From the NCBI GenBank assembly GCA_013396915.1, contig VWZL01002227.1:437503-501502 (forward strand): a stretch of 64,000 nt of DNA, read 5' to 3'. The stretch's first letter is position 1. Every line of letters begins with the position of its first letter. A program made the position numbers and the translations under genes. Shown here piece by piece: positions 51,201 through 62,819 of the stretch. The notes beneath the pieces were generated by a model, which did no database searches, had not been told where the DNA came from, and saw nothing but the letters and a program-made list of their open reading frames with translations. Source of the DNA: Stercorarius parasiticus (lineage: Eukaryota > Chordata > Aves > Charadriiformes > Stercorariidae).

Positions 51201-54200
51201 TCACATGTGAGCAATAGTCACAGGCATTTTGAAATTAATACATGCAAGCTCACCCCCGAAATTTTCAAATTACTTTTGTAATCCTTAATAGGAGGACAGT
51301 TAAGTAAAGCAAACCTCCTGTAAATCTAAATCTTTTCTCTAGGTGAAAACACTAGCAGTTTCTCACCAACTTGCTAATAAGTTGCTGAAAAGGTATATTG
51401 TTTTGGGGTTCTACAATCCAAACACTAAATGGGTATATCAGAAAGCAAAATCCTTCTCACTCACAGTGCATACAGCCCAAGAACTGATTGATTAGAATTA
51501 AAAAAAATGGTCTGATGGGTGAATTTGAAACTTTCCCCATTCACCTTTCCAAGAACACCGTGACATTTGAGGATCGTTCATTCTGCAAATGTTGTACCTA
51601 TCTGGACTGTATTTCACAGAGCTTTTCTTGCCTATTTAGTCTGTCTGTGTATGGATTTATAATATATACATGCTTATCTTTACCAGTGTATATTCAGCCA
51701 TCATTGGAAATACATGAAAGCAGTGATATCACTGATTACACATTTTAACGCAATATGCTAAGAGTAGCTCACTGTATATCTTGACTAAAATTACTCCTTA
51801 GGCTTTATTATTATTATTACTTTTTTATTGCTATTGCTCTCTATGTCTCATCCAGTACTTTCTAGCAGTAAAACTAAAAAACTTCTGGGGTGAATGCAAA
51901 ATCTGTGTTCTTGCACTTCAGTGTATTTTAATTTTTACAAGAGTAAAAAAATTAATAATGCTACAGTGCAGATGATGAAACATTCTTCTTTTCTGCCAGC
52001 AGGAAATCAAAAAACACTTAGAAATACTTTGCTAACAATGCGGTGTTAAATGGAGTTTACCTCAGTGTATCTATCTCCATCTATTTTGATACAACTATAT
52101 ATATATAAAATACTTTTCTGTTTTTATTCTAATTTCCAACCTATTTAAGAGTAGAATATATAGCTATGGAATCACATATTCCTATGTTTAGTCTTGTTAA
52201 CTATTGTTATTCTGTTCTGTCTTAGAAAAGGCAAGCAGGTTTTAGGGATATAAGATTCAAAATACTCTGTTCAGAATGAATATATTATATGGAAAGATGT
52301 CAATATATGTGTATTTTGCCATTTTCATCCCACAATGGCTTCAGTAACAAAGGATGAGATCAAGCCTGCCTGCACTGAGCAAATTTTAAATACGAAATTC
52401 TTAGTCTTTCTAAACTTTATAGATAGGAGCTTCTGAAGCCTCCAGAGGGAAGAGCCATCCAACAAAGGCTAGGAACGTAAATCAGGCAAATGTGAAGGAT
52501 GTCAATTAGGCTTAGTGCATCCCATCCAATATTTACAAAATTAGAAATCTATTCTTTTGAATCTCCTTACCCAACTGGGTTTCTTACCAAAAACTCTGAA
52601 TATCCCCTTCAGAGAAGTGGTTTAACTTGCTGTCTCCCAAAAAGGGCCTGTTTCTAGGGAGAAACAGTGAGATACATATAACAGTGCGATACACATTTTT
52701 TGTACCTAAGGTCTACAGATTCATAATCAGAAGTCTTAGAAATTACTTTGAAAATTGTAATTGTGAGGATGTAATTGGCCCTATATGGGACAACAGCTAT
52801 GCGTCTATTATGTTGACTGAAATCTCTGCTTCCCTCGGCCTTTTTGAACATCCCCAAGATCATTCATTATGTGCAAAATTATTTCAATACTTTCCCCCCT
52901 AGTAACAGTAAGTGACAGCACTCTGTGTACTTCAGTATTGAAGCATTCTTATGCCATTCAGATCTAAGAAATGTAAGCAGCCTTTATGTACATAAAAAAA
53001 AAATTCAATTAAGCATTGTGTCCCATTTTTCAGCACAAGTATTACCTTCCAGCAATAAGGAATAAATCGCTTTATAGCTAGGAAAATACCCAAGGTAATT
53101 CAAGTCATTCATAGTGTTGTGATCCGTGTCCCTGTGATACAAAATGTACTGGCTCTGCAGTTACTGTATAATGCTGATAAAAGATAAAGAATTTCCCTTT
53201 GCAATATTTCTAATATTTATGAAGATACATCTCGGGTTTATTCAAGCCTTTTTTTCTAATCTAACAAAGAGTCCATTGTGAATTTGGATGAGAGAGGTGT
53301 CAATTTAATACATGTGAATTAATGTATGGGTCAGCTTAGTGAGAGTCAGAAAAATGTCTTGTTTCCCGCATATCTAGGGAGCACAAGCCAGTTGCAAATG
53401 GATTTGGTCTAAGTATATTTTGACAGAATGTAATCCACACCCAAATCCCGTTACTGCAGTAAGAGGGTAAAAATTAATGTGATCAGCCCCAATCGTTTTA
53501 AGAAGAGCTGACAAAATCCTATAGTAACAACTGAAATTTGAAACATTTACTTTTTTTTTTAGCTTAACTATTGAAACCTTAAGGCTTAATGAAAAAATAT
53601 TATTAGATGCTTCAGCAAATTTGTCTGGACCACTATGAAGTTTTGTGTTTCTCCTCGAAGCCAATAATACTTTTTGTCCTGTCAATCCAACCTCTATTTC
53701 CTTCTGAATTAGTTTCCCAGGTTTCTGAATTCTTCCTTTGATATTCTGAAGTTTTGATTGTATCTGAAAGGTCTGTCATCTCCTGTGATGGGGGAATAAC
53801 ACTGAAGTCGCAAATTAATATCAACAAAATGTCCAGCTCTCTCATAGTTTGTTATTGTACATAGAGTCAAACTTCTCATCAGGAAGAGAATGGTCACTCA
53901 GTCACTCTCTGAAGACAAGTTAGGAGACAGGAGAATTTAAAGATATCTTAATTGTAAAAGCTACAATGAGGGCTAAATGATGCGTAGGTAAAAAAGAATA
54001 TGGGAGAAGTTGTTGCGTATAAAATGCCAAAAACATAAAAAGCAATATTGAGGCTGAGATACAGGCAGAGGTGCAGCAAGGAAGTCAGGCATGTCAGAGA
54101 GGGAAAGCAGAGTAAGGAGAAACTTCTACAGTAAAAGAAGTCAAAATATAGGGATGGAGAAAGGCCAGATCTCCAAGAGGAACTAGAGATAGATGTCATT

Positions 54201-55141
54201 AGAAGAGATGTCTGATGACTTGCCCAAGGAGTAAATGGAAATGTGTTCCACATACTTCAGATGGAGAGAAATGGTACCATCCATTCAACTAGTAGGATGG
54301 TTGCACTGCACACATATACATGTAAAAGTATATATGTATTCAATTATACTATAGCTGAATCTATATATCTGAAGCTATAATAATAATTAATAGCTCTTGG
54401 TTTCAGGAACCTTTAAATTGGCAATGCATAGCTTTGCAATACTAAGGGAAAATAAGGAAGTCAAGAAAGAAAGAAATCCAGAAAAAAATATTTTTTCCTG
54501 TCATCATTTAATGTACATGTCTTGACAGATTTCTGAAGGTCTGACTCTTGACACTTGGACATTTCAAAGAGCAATAGTGTACACATGAAGACCACATGTT
54601 GAGTAGCTGTGTCATAGATTTGGGTATTGCACAGCTGCATTACAACCTTTCACAATTTCAAGCTTAGCTAACTGATCACTCCTGCACCTCTTTCTCTCAG
54701 CCAGAAACCCAGTTTTAAAAGAACAAGAATTACAGCACCATACTGTCACTGGCCTATGAATTAGGGTTTTTAATAGTTACTCTGCAAGCCAATAACTGCT
54801 GTTTATAACTCTCTGAAGATTACTTCTGATAGCGGCACATCCAGTCAATACACAGAAACAGACCACAGGACCTCTGTCCAGTTCAGGTTGAAAGCAGCTC
54901 CTGTCGACTTCAGTGGAATTTGGTTCACTTAACTCCATCTTGTGTACCTGCATCAGAGCATAAAGCATAATATTATTCAAATATCCCATCATGACAAAAA
55001 ACATTAGTGACCTAACTGATAAAGGAATATCCATTGTAGCTGTATTTCACATCAGGATTACCCAAAATAAGACAAATGACTTTTGATGGTCCTGATTAGT
55101 GCAAAAAGTAATAAGAGGATCATTCCAGTGATATGAAAAGA
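48239..55141. other. gene-free sequence with a few small structures
   Basis: About 6.9 kb of AT-rich sequence with a CT/TA microsatellite (48249-48266), an 11-bp perfect hairpin (51125-51150) and a TTA repeat (about 51806-51821). Several short TAGGTG/CACCTA words cluster at 50140-50650 and recall an unidentified old repeat. Open frames (up to 103 codons, 53374-53685 minus) are unrecognised. Confidence 0.5.
51125..51150. repeat. perfect 11-bp hairpin with GAAA loop
   Basis: TAGTCCCAGTA at 51125-51135 is followed by GAAA and the exact reverse complement TACTGGGACTA at 51140-51150. The stem is of mixed composition, so it is not explained by AT richness. If transcribed from the plus strand, the loop would be a GNRA-type tetraloop. 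No transcript is evident. Confidence 0.85.
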
Positions 55142-55363
55142 CTTATGATTGAAATGGGGGTATTTGAAGAAGAATTGTTATACACCCTAAAGAAATTTAA
55201 ACAATTTTTGTAATGGTTATAGCACATCAGTGATATTTTCCTGATTTGGAAAAATGATTGTAACTCACTGGAAAGGTTTATTATGGAGCTGAATAATTTA
55301 TACCCCACCATTATGTTTGATGGAAAGCAGAGTCAGAAGACTGTTAACTATCTTGATGTAAGT
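55142..55363 (+). pseudogene. decayed Penelope-like reverse transcriptase fragment
   Basis: One plus-strand frame from 55142 reads LMIEMGVFEEELLYT, then after a stop W, then HISDIFLIWKN, LERFIMELNNLYPTIMF and KTVNYLDV. The order and spacing match the RT core as I know it from Penelope-like elements: a MG-FEE-type segment, then WLRYIDDIF-IW, then L--FI--LN---P-I-F, then INFLDV. The catalytic pair is damaged (ISD where IDD is expected; codons at 55226-55234), and in-frame stops lie at 55211 and 55220. About 70 codons are recognisable; the flanks are not. Another RT family with a similar core cannot be excluded without a profile search. A 63-codon minus-strand frame at 55120-55311 is its shadow. 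Confidence 0.6.
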
Positions 55364-55739
55364 CAGGCGCTGATTTGATCCCAGTGACAGCAGAGCATAT
55401 TTTGGTTTTATGAGGATGAGATAGAAATAGTACTTAAAAAAAACCTTAATTTTTTTTAACAAAAGCCTTCAAAATAAGAAAAAAATGTATATAATAGTTA
55501 AATTAATGCACATTGTGACCATGCGCATCAAAGAAGGGGTTCTTTGTCCAAAACATCCCTGCCAAATCACCTCTGCCCTAGTATTATGGCAATATATAAA
55601 ACAATATGACTAATAGGAGAAGGCTTTGGGGCACTACAAGGATTTTGTAGCCCCATTTCATAGAATTTGTAGCAGTTTTCAGGGAATGAGGGCAACCCAA
55701 AGCTGAAGAGAGATACTCTGGAAATGATGTGGTTAGCAC
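55364..55739. other. gene-free sequence between two element fossils
   Basis: AT-rich sequence that may contain unrecognisable remains of the upstream Penelope-like element. The CR1 begins near its end, and its exact 5' break is not clear. Confidence 0.45.
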
Positions 55740-56740
55740 AGCCAGAAGGTCTACTGGCCCTGTATTACCAGGGAAACCAGTGGAAAACAGTGATGAGTAG
55801 TGTGTCTCAAGGGTGCACACTGGCACCAATATTATTTAATATCTTCATTCATGGCTTAGATAGTGGGCTTGAGTGCACCCTTAGCAAGTCTGCAGGTGAC
55901 ACCAAGCTGAGTGATGCAGTTGATACACTCAAGGGAAGGGATGCCATCCAGAGGGACTTTGATATGTTAGACAGGTAGGCCCCTGCAAACCTCATGAAGT
56001 TCAACAAGGCCAAGTGCACGGTCCTGCACCTGGGTCAGGGCAATCCCCAATATCAATACAGGCTGGAGGATGAAGGAATTGAGAGCAGCCCTGCTGAAAA
56101 GGACTTGGGGATACTGGTGAATGAAAAATTGGACGTGAGCTGGCAATGTGAGCATGCAGCCTAGAAAGCCAACCATACCCTGGGCTGCATAAAAAACAGT
56201 GTGACCAGCAGGTCGAGGGAGGTGATTCTCCTTCTCTACTAAACTCTCCTGAGACACCACCTGGAGTACTGCATCCGAATTCAGGGTCCCCAGTACAAGA
56301 AATACACGGACCTGTTAGAGTGGGTTGAGAGGAGGGACATGAAAATTATTAGAGGGAGGTAACACATTTCTTATGAAGAAAGAGAAGGCTCTGAGACCTT
56401 ATTGTGTCCTTTCTATATATATAGGGAGTTTACAAGAAAGAGGGAGAAAGACTTTTAACCAAGGCCTGTAATGGCAGGACAAGGGGCAATGATTTTAAAC
56501 TGAAAGAGGGTAGGTTTAGATTGGACATAAGGAAGACATTTTTTATTTTGAGGGTGCTGGAACAGGTTGAGGGTTGAGGGACTATGGAACAGGTTGAAGT
56601 GTTCAAGGTCAGGATGGATGCGGCTTTGAGCAACCTGGTCTAGTGAAAGCTGTTTCTGCCCACTGCAGGGGGCTTGGACTAGATGATCTTTCGAAGTCCC
56701 TTCCAACCCAAATGATTCTGTCATTCTATGATTCTATGAT
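55740..56740 (+). mobile_element. CR1 retrotransposon with inactive reverse transcriptase
   Basis: The open frame at 55724-55978 carries VSQGCTLAPILFNIFIHGLD (residues 27-46) and SAGDTKL (56-62). These correspond to VPQGS-LGP-LFNIF and FADDTKL of CR1. The first catalytic aspartate is glycine (GGT at 55895-55897), so this copy could not polymerise even with its frame restored. Beyond the stop at 55976 the CR1 body continues with further stops: AAGTTCAACAAGGCCAAGTG, AAGGACTTGGGGATACTGGT, CACCTGGAGTACTGCATC, then GGCTTTGAGCAACCTGGTCT, CTTGGACTAGATGATCT, CCTTCCAACCCAAATGATTC and an ATTCTATGATTCTATGAT tail. An AACAGGTTGAGGGTTGAGGG slippage lies near 56561. Confidence 0.95.
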
Positions 56741-58143
56741 CCCTTTGGCTGAACAGGCCTCTGTGGAGTCATTGATATAAAGCTTCTATCTTTATATATC
56801 ATTCCCAAGAAAGGCATTATCAGAACGTGACCCCCTTGGGGTACTGCTCACGCTGGGGATCCCAATTCAAACCTTCTTGAGCTATTGTGGGGGAAAATCT
56901 GCCACATTTTTTCAATGACCAAGAGACAAGATCATCTAACACATAAAAAGATTTGCTGACAGAAGTCAGCAACTGGTTTGTTAGACATTTTCACTTTTAT
57001 TACCATCTGTTAATAGAGCTTACAACATATATTGGCATATTTCATGCCTAAATACTGAATCAAAAATATATTTGCTGAAAGGCTAGTAGTTGCTTTTAAA
57101 AGGAATAAAAGACACTAAAGATTTCTTGGTACATGGTAATGATGCTAAATATATCAATAAAAGTAATTTCCTAAGTAGTCCTGTGCTAAAGTGCTTTCTT
57201 CTCCTAACCACAAGCAGTTTATAATATGACATTTAGACAAAATTCACTTATCCACTCTCTCGCTGGAGTCTTCAGATAAAACAGAGATATCCCACCTTAG
57301 TCACTGTTGCATACTTATTGAAGAGTCCCTGTGTTACAGTTTATGCTGTAGAGAAAGCCGTGCCTGCAAAAATCTGAGTTTCTGAGCATGAAAATTCACC
57401 TAGGAGGAATGACACATCTCCACCTGGAATAAAACATTTGCCTGAAAGGTAAATCTGACTTAAAATCTGACTTAATGTAGATAGGCACAGAGTACTTACC
57501 ATAGCCTGGTAGCAGACACATGGGTTACAGTTGCAATGCTGCACAAAGTAGCCTCCAGAAAGGTCCTCAGGCTAAAAAGTCCCTCCCCTCCACATTGGCT
57601 GTAGAAAGATCTTCAGGGTTGACTATGAGCAACATGGCAGCTATTCATAGGAGGAAAATATGAATTATATCCATTGCTTGGGGTGTAGCACAGGATGCAC
57701 TTGGACAGGATTTGGATCTCCATCAATCAATCCATTTGCTCTCACAGGGTATGATTCCCCCACATGTATTTGGGCCATATGAGATTGCACGAGCTGCCTC
57801 AGTGCCAGCTAAAGCTGCAGATAGGCTCAGGTCTGTACACCGTGTCATATTTAGTGAATCGGAACAGATATCTTGAACACCTTATGGTATCTCAAAAGGC
57901 ACCAGATTTTTCAGAAAAATCACCACTGAATGAAGCCTGTGGTGATGACAACCAGCAGAAAGGTTGACTTCAGGTCCTTCTTTTCACAGGTGCAGATGTC
58001 TTTCCTATAAGTGACCTGGTATCACCTGTCACAGGACCAGCTGGGATTTGTAGGTGGGTTTTTCCTCAGAGGATGTCTGATGCTAGTTTTCAGATATGAT
58101 ATGAGATTCAGCACTTGGGCACTGTTGAAGCAGCCTTTACACG
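56741..58143. other. gene-free sequence
   Basis: Unique sequence between a CR1 tail and an LTR. Open frames of 67 codons (57341-57544 minus, 57764-57967 plus) are unrecognised. No repeat is evident. Confidence 0.55.
58139..58143. repeat. target-site duplication, left copy
   Basis: ACACG directly before the TG of the LTR; it pairs with ACATG at 58698-58702. Confidence 0.75.
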
Positions 58144-58697
58144 TGTACTGATTTTGGCTGTGACAGAGTTAATTTTCCTCACAGCAGCTCGTATGGTGCC
58201 GTGTTTTGGATTTCTGACCAAACGATGCTGATAACACACTAATCTTTTAAGTATTGCTGAACAGTGTTTGCAATTGTCAAAGCCTTCTCTGTTTCTCACT
58301 CTGCTTCCCTGGTAAATAGATTGGGTGTGTGCAAGAGGTTGGGAGGGGACACAACTGGGCAGATGACCCAACTAACCAAAGAGATATTCCATGCCATACA
58401 ACGTCATGCTCAGCAATAAAGAGGAAGAGGAGGAGGATTTAGTGGGTTGAGCCATCTTTTGCTCAGGAACTGACTGGGTCTGCCCGTGGGAGGTGGCGAG
58501 TAATAGCCTTTGTATCACTTGTTTTGTTTTCTCTCTTTCTTCTTCTACTTCTCCTTTGGTTATTAAACTATTTTGATCTCAACCCATGAGTTTTAAGCTT
58601 CCTTTTCTCTTCCCCTGTTCTGCTGGTGGTGGGGGATGGGGGAAGTGAGTGAGCAGCGGTGTGGTACTTAGCTGCCTACCAGGGTGAACCCACAACA
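58144..58697 (+). mobile_element. avian endogenous retrovirus solo LTR (ERVL-like by recollection)
   Basis: A 554-bp LTR that starts TGTACTGATTTTGGCTGTGA and ends GGGTGAACCCACAACA. Internal blocks match an LTR I know from bird genomes: ACAGAGTTAATTTTCCTCA, GGTTGGGAGGGGACACAACT, AGATATTCCATGCCATACAA, CGTCATGCTCAGCAATAAAG (TATA-like at 58415-58421), CTGCCCGTGGGAGGTGGCGA, ATTAAA polyadenylation signal near 58562, and CTCAACCCATGAGTTTTAAG. The flanks are ACACG (58139-58143) and ACATG (58698-58702), a 5-bp target duplication with one difference of the CpG-decay type. The 5-bp duplication and TG...CA ends fit an intact solo LTR left by recombination. No retroviral gene is adjacent. The ERVL class assignment is from memory. 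Confidence 0.9.
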
Positions 58698-58702
58698 ACA
58701 TG
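58698..58702. repeat. target-site duplication, right copy
   Basis: ACATG directly after the CA end of the LTR; one C-to-T difference from the left copy at a former CpG. Confidence 0.75.
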
Positions 58703-61000
58703 GCATAACTGAAAATATTATTCTTGTATCCAGCATTCTGCCAGGCTCCCAGTGGTTTCAACATTTGCATTCTCCATGCTTAAGACGATGAGGAAGATCA
58801 GGAAATCTAATAATATCGATTGGCAAACAATTGGCAAACTCACCAGTTATGTGCTCGATGCCAGAATCTGAAAAGTAGTCACACTGTCTCTTGTCCAAAT
58901 TCATCTTTATTTACTGGCATTTACCCTCAACCGCAGTGCTAAACATGTCCTAAATCACTCCACAACAGAAGGGTGCACGTTAGAGGACAGAATGTGTTGT
59001 GGCCAGGTTCTCTTGGGTTGCACTCAACTAGTACTTCAAAGGAGCACATACTGGACTCTGTTGAAGGGTATGTTGTCCTCAATTTGGTTTTGTTCCATTC
59101 CTGGAAGCCTTTTTTTCCCCTGTCTCTCTCTGCATTTTCCAGACAGAGTGCCACTTACAACTGCCTTTCAGCAAATGAAAACCTGGATGGGTAAGCAATG
59201 CAGATGTGATTGCAGAAGCTCAGCATAAGCCATGAAACCCCTTTGATCTTAAGGGATGTGAGCAGTGGTGACACATCTGCAGAGGCTGTTTGAGTATTTG
59301 GCAAATAACCACTCAATAACCAGAAGTTCTGACTCTATAATCAAAATTTCCTGTTCAGCATGTTCCACCCCAACAGTCCTGCAGTTCATTTGTATCTTTT
59401 TTATTGGAAATTATATTTTCCTGTTATTTAATGAGATGCTTCTGAAATTATTACTCATCTATAAGTCATTAAGAGTGGCAGATATTAATTTCTTCCACAG
59501 ATATGTCCAAGGGCCAGATTCTGCAATGAACTATACAACCTGTGAAAGTTTATTGAGGTGTCTGGAGGTGTTTCGGTTGTAGATTACTAAATCATGTGCC
59601 ACAGAAACTGTATAAGGCAACAGAATATGAGACACAGGTGGTTTTCACACATCTCTGTCCAATATAATGAAATCTCAAACTCATTTGCTAAGTAGCATTT
59701 GAGCATCCTGGACTTTGGATCTACTGGGTCACAGATAGGTTATTGTGGATCCGAACCTAATACCAGGTGAGGTTTTTGGCTTGCAAATCCCAGTGCGAAC
59801 AGGTGATTCCCAAGTACCCTAGTCGCCAGAGATAACCCTGTCTGCAGCATTTCCCCTTTTAGTGAACTTGGTGCCACTCCGTCCCAGCACAGTGACTTAC
59901 AGAGCACCAGCTCAGAGCAGCTGTGATTCTGGAACCTATCAGAAGACGATACAATCTTACAGTATTCCCACTTCTCCCTGTAGCCTGCATAAGGCACCTG
60001 GGTACCTCGCACAGTAATCCAGGCTGCACTTTGAGGCCAGGCTTTGAGAAATAATGTGTTGTAACATCTAGCCGTGCGGTGCCAATCCCTCAGCCCAAAA
60101 GCAACACTGGTTAATATCAGTTCAAGTATAATCAGGCATCCTGTTCAGTTCCTTGCTTCTCTTGAAATGCATTTTTAATATAATGAAGCTTCTTATTCAG
60201 CAGAGTAAGTAGGGAATGATCCAATATATAAATTTTTGTGAGACCGAAACTGCTGCTATTGAGGAAGGCCAATAGAAAATGTCCTTGGGCACCTCTAATA
60301 AAGGAAGCACTTTTTTTTTTTATATTGAAAGGATTCAGAGATTATTTATGTGCTTATACCCTGAGTGGAAGAGGAGAGTGTACAACAAAGTGGGCTTGAT
60401 AGGGGCAGCTGGCCCACAAAAAAACCACGACTGTTCCTTAAACAGACTGCACCCTATTAGCTATTTATTTTACTATTTTTCTTTACAATGCCAGTGGAGT
60501 AGTTCTCCCCAATATATATTTTTCATGTCATACATTTGGCATGTAATACGATTTCTGAGGGTGGCTAATATGCAGTTGATTAATTAAAGAGTTGCCACTG
60601 GAAAGAACCTTCTGTTCAGCATGACCTGGCAACTGACTGCTCGGAGGAAAGAAATGTGTGGCTTGGATATAAAAACTACCAGCTGAAAAGTTTTATGCAT
60701 TTGACTTGACAGAATTATATAAAGCTAGTCCCTCAAGCAAGAGTTGCTTTTCTTGCTGTTCCTCAATCCTATCTCTTTCTCTTTCTAAAAACTGTTTTTA
60801 CTATTTTTTATTCTTTTTTTCTGTCGCACCCAGAGGCTGCACCAAGACTGAGGGCTGTTGCATTAACAAGGGGAAAACAAATCCTAGAATGTCCATATCA
60901 GACAGGATACTTCAATGAACAATTGTATTGAAATTTCAGGTGAATATTTCTCCTTTGTAATAAAACAGAGAAGGGCAGAGAAAAATATTTTTTATACCCG

Positions 61001-61064
61001 TTTTTCATTATTTTCTTTTTCTTCTTCTTTTATTTTCTCTTTCTATTCTTCTCTTTATTTTTCT
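61001..61064. repeat. polypyrimidine low-complexity tract
   Basis: About 64 bases composed almost wholly of T and C with a few A, including CTTCTTCTTTT and CTCTTTCT. It resembles a degenerate CTT microsatellite. Confidence 0.85.
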
Positions 61065-62792
61065 TAAGCTTGCAGTTATAAATTAGAAATGGTTTCAAAG
61101 CTTGCAATGGATGCCATATTTAACTAGCCCTTCAGATAAATCTAGTTCCACAAAAGTATTTAGAATTTTTTTTACACCCAGACAATTTAAATGGAAAAGA
61201 TCAAATAAACTTTTGTAGCCTGCTTGTTAAGACTTGTTCCATCGTGCTTATAGTACTAGCTGTTGGCATAAGACACTTAGTCTTCCCTTCTTTCCTCCTC
61301 ACAAGTGTTGGAGAGGAATGTAATATTTCAGAACTGACCTAGGGTCCATCTGTTTAGACATATTATATATGAGACTATTATTGCAATGTCTTAGGATCTC
61401 ATAATATTTAATAAATTCAAGCTCATAACTCCCCAGTGATTTAGAGTAGTAATTGTTCATAACGTTCCATAGTTTCCCATATTAAGTCATTCCAAATTCT
61501 GTTAAGAACTTTCAATTAAAATTTGCTTGAAAGAATTGATAAACAATATGCCCCTTCTTTCTGAGTACTACTAATAAAAAGAAATGCGGTTTGGGGGAGA
61601 TACAGATATAGGCAAAAGCTCCATATGCTAAGAGGTGAAGTCTCCACCTCTCAAGTTCAACTCCATAGTTTTACTTGGTTACTCCTTTTTATCCATTAGA
61701 TATTGTCATTATGTTAGGAAAAAAACTTTTTACAATAGCGAGCGTGGGAACAGTGACTTTCAGGTAGAGTTTTGAGCCCGAGGGTTAAATATGTTTGAGG
61801 GCAGGGAATAAGAAACATTTTTGTAAAGTCTGGTAGTTCTAAGAATGGCCAGCAAGAGATGTGGCTAGATAGAGGTGGGCTAAAACCACAGTGATATCAT
61901 AGGAAAAGATGTGTGAACCAGGGAAATTCTGAATAAACATGAAAATATATCTGAATGAATGGGAATGGTTCGACAGGAACTTTATCAATTGGTGTGGGCA
62001 GTTGCTGATGAATTCTGGCTTTAATGACATAAGAGGAGGAAAAAAAGAGCATGATAGGATAACAGATAGATTAAGGATAATCAGAAATGCTAAGAAGTAT
62101 ATACTGTTTTTTCTCACTATGCATTTGCTATAAAATGTTTCAACTTTTCCTTTGGAAAGTCAATATGGTGGAAGAGTGTACTTCTGTTTCTATACATTTT
62201 GCTTTCAAACTAGTTTCCTTTAATTGAGCACCACAAGTGCTTAACAAAATAAAAATAACTAAATTTCATCAATGTTGGGCTATTTGAACATTTTCACATG
62301 ATATAAGAATTTCACAAACATTGATTCAACCTCTGATCTGAGCTTAGTTAAACACTTACTTTATCCTCTTAGTAAATTCACTCCAGTCAACCTGAACAAC
62401 ATCTCAATTAAACATCTTCCCCCCTAAACAGCTTTTGCAATGCTCCCTGGTATTCTTCCTCCAGTCCCGACCTCTCTTTCTATTATGACTCCATTCACAT
62501 CTTTTAGATGCTGCCATTTCTGGCACCTTTGGATAAAGTATGTTGTTCACAGCAAACTGGCTGGCAGGTGTGGGCTCTCCTGTTATTTTTACTCTCAACT
62601 GAGAGCACAAAGCACTTCAGAAGAAAAGACTCACAATAGTATAGCTTGTATATATGTGATATTGATCCTCTTCCCAGCTAGGCAAAGTCAAGGATATGTG
62701 CATTGTTTGTGAGATACATAGACCTGTACAATCTTGGCGCAAAGGTGTTTTCCTCGATATATTCTAGGAAGTCAACAGTGGGGTGATGATTG

Positions 62793-62819
62793 ATTTTTTT
62801 CCTTTCTTTCTTTTCTTTC
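62793..62819. repeat. short pyrimidine microsatellite
   Basis: T7 followed by CCTTTCTTTCTTTTCTTTC, a degenerate CTTT repeat. An AG follows at once (TTTCAGGTGGAG), which resembles a splice acceptor, but no coding sequence follows it. Confidence 0.8.
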
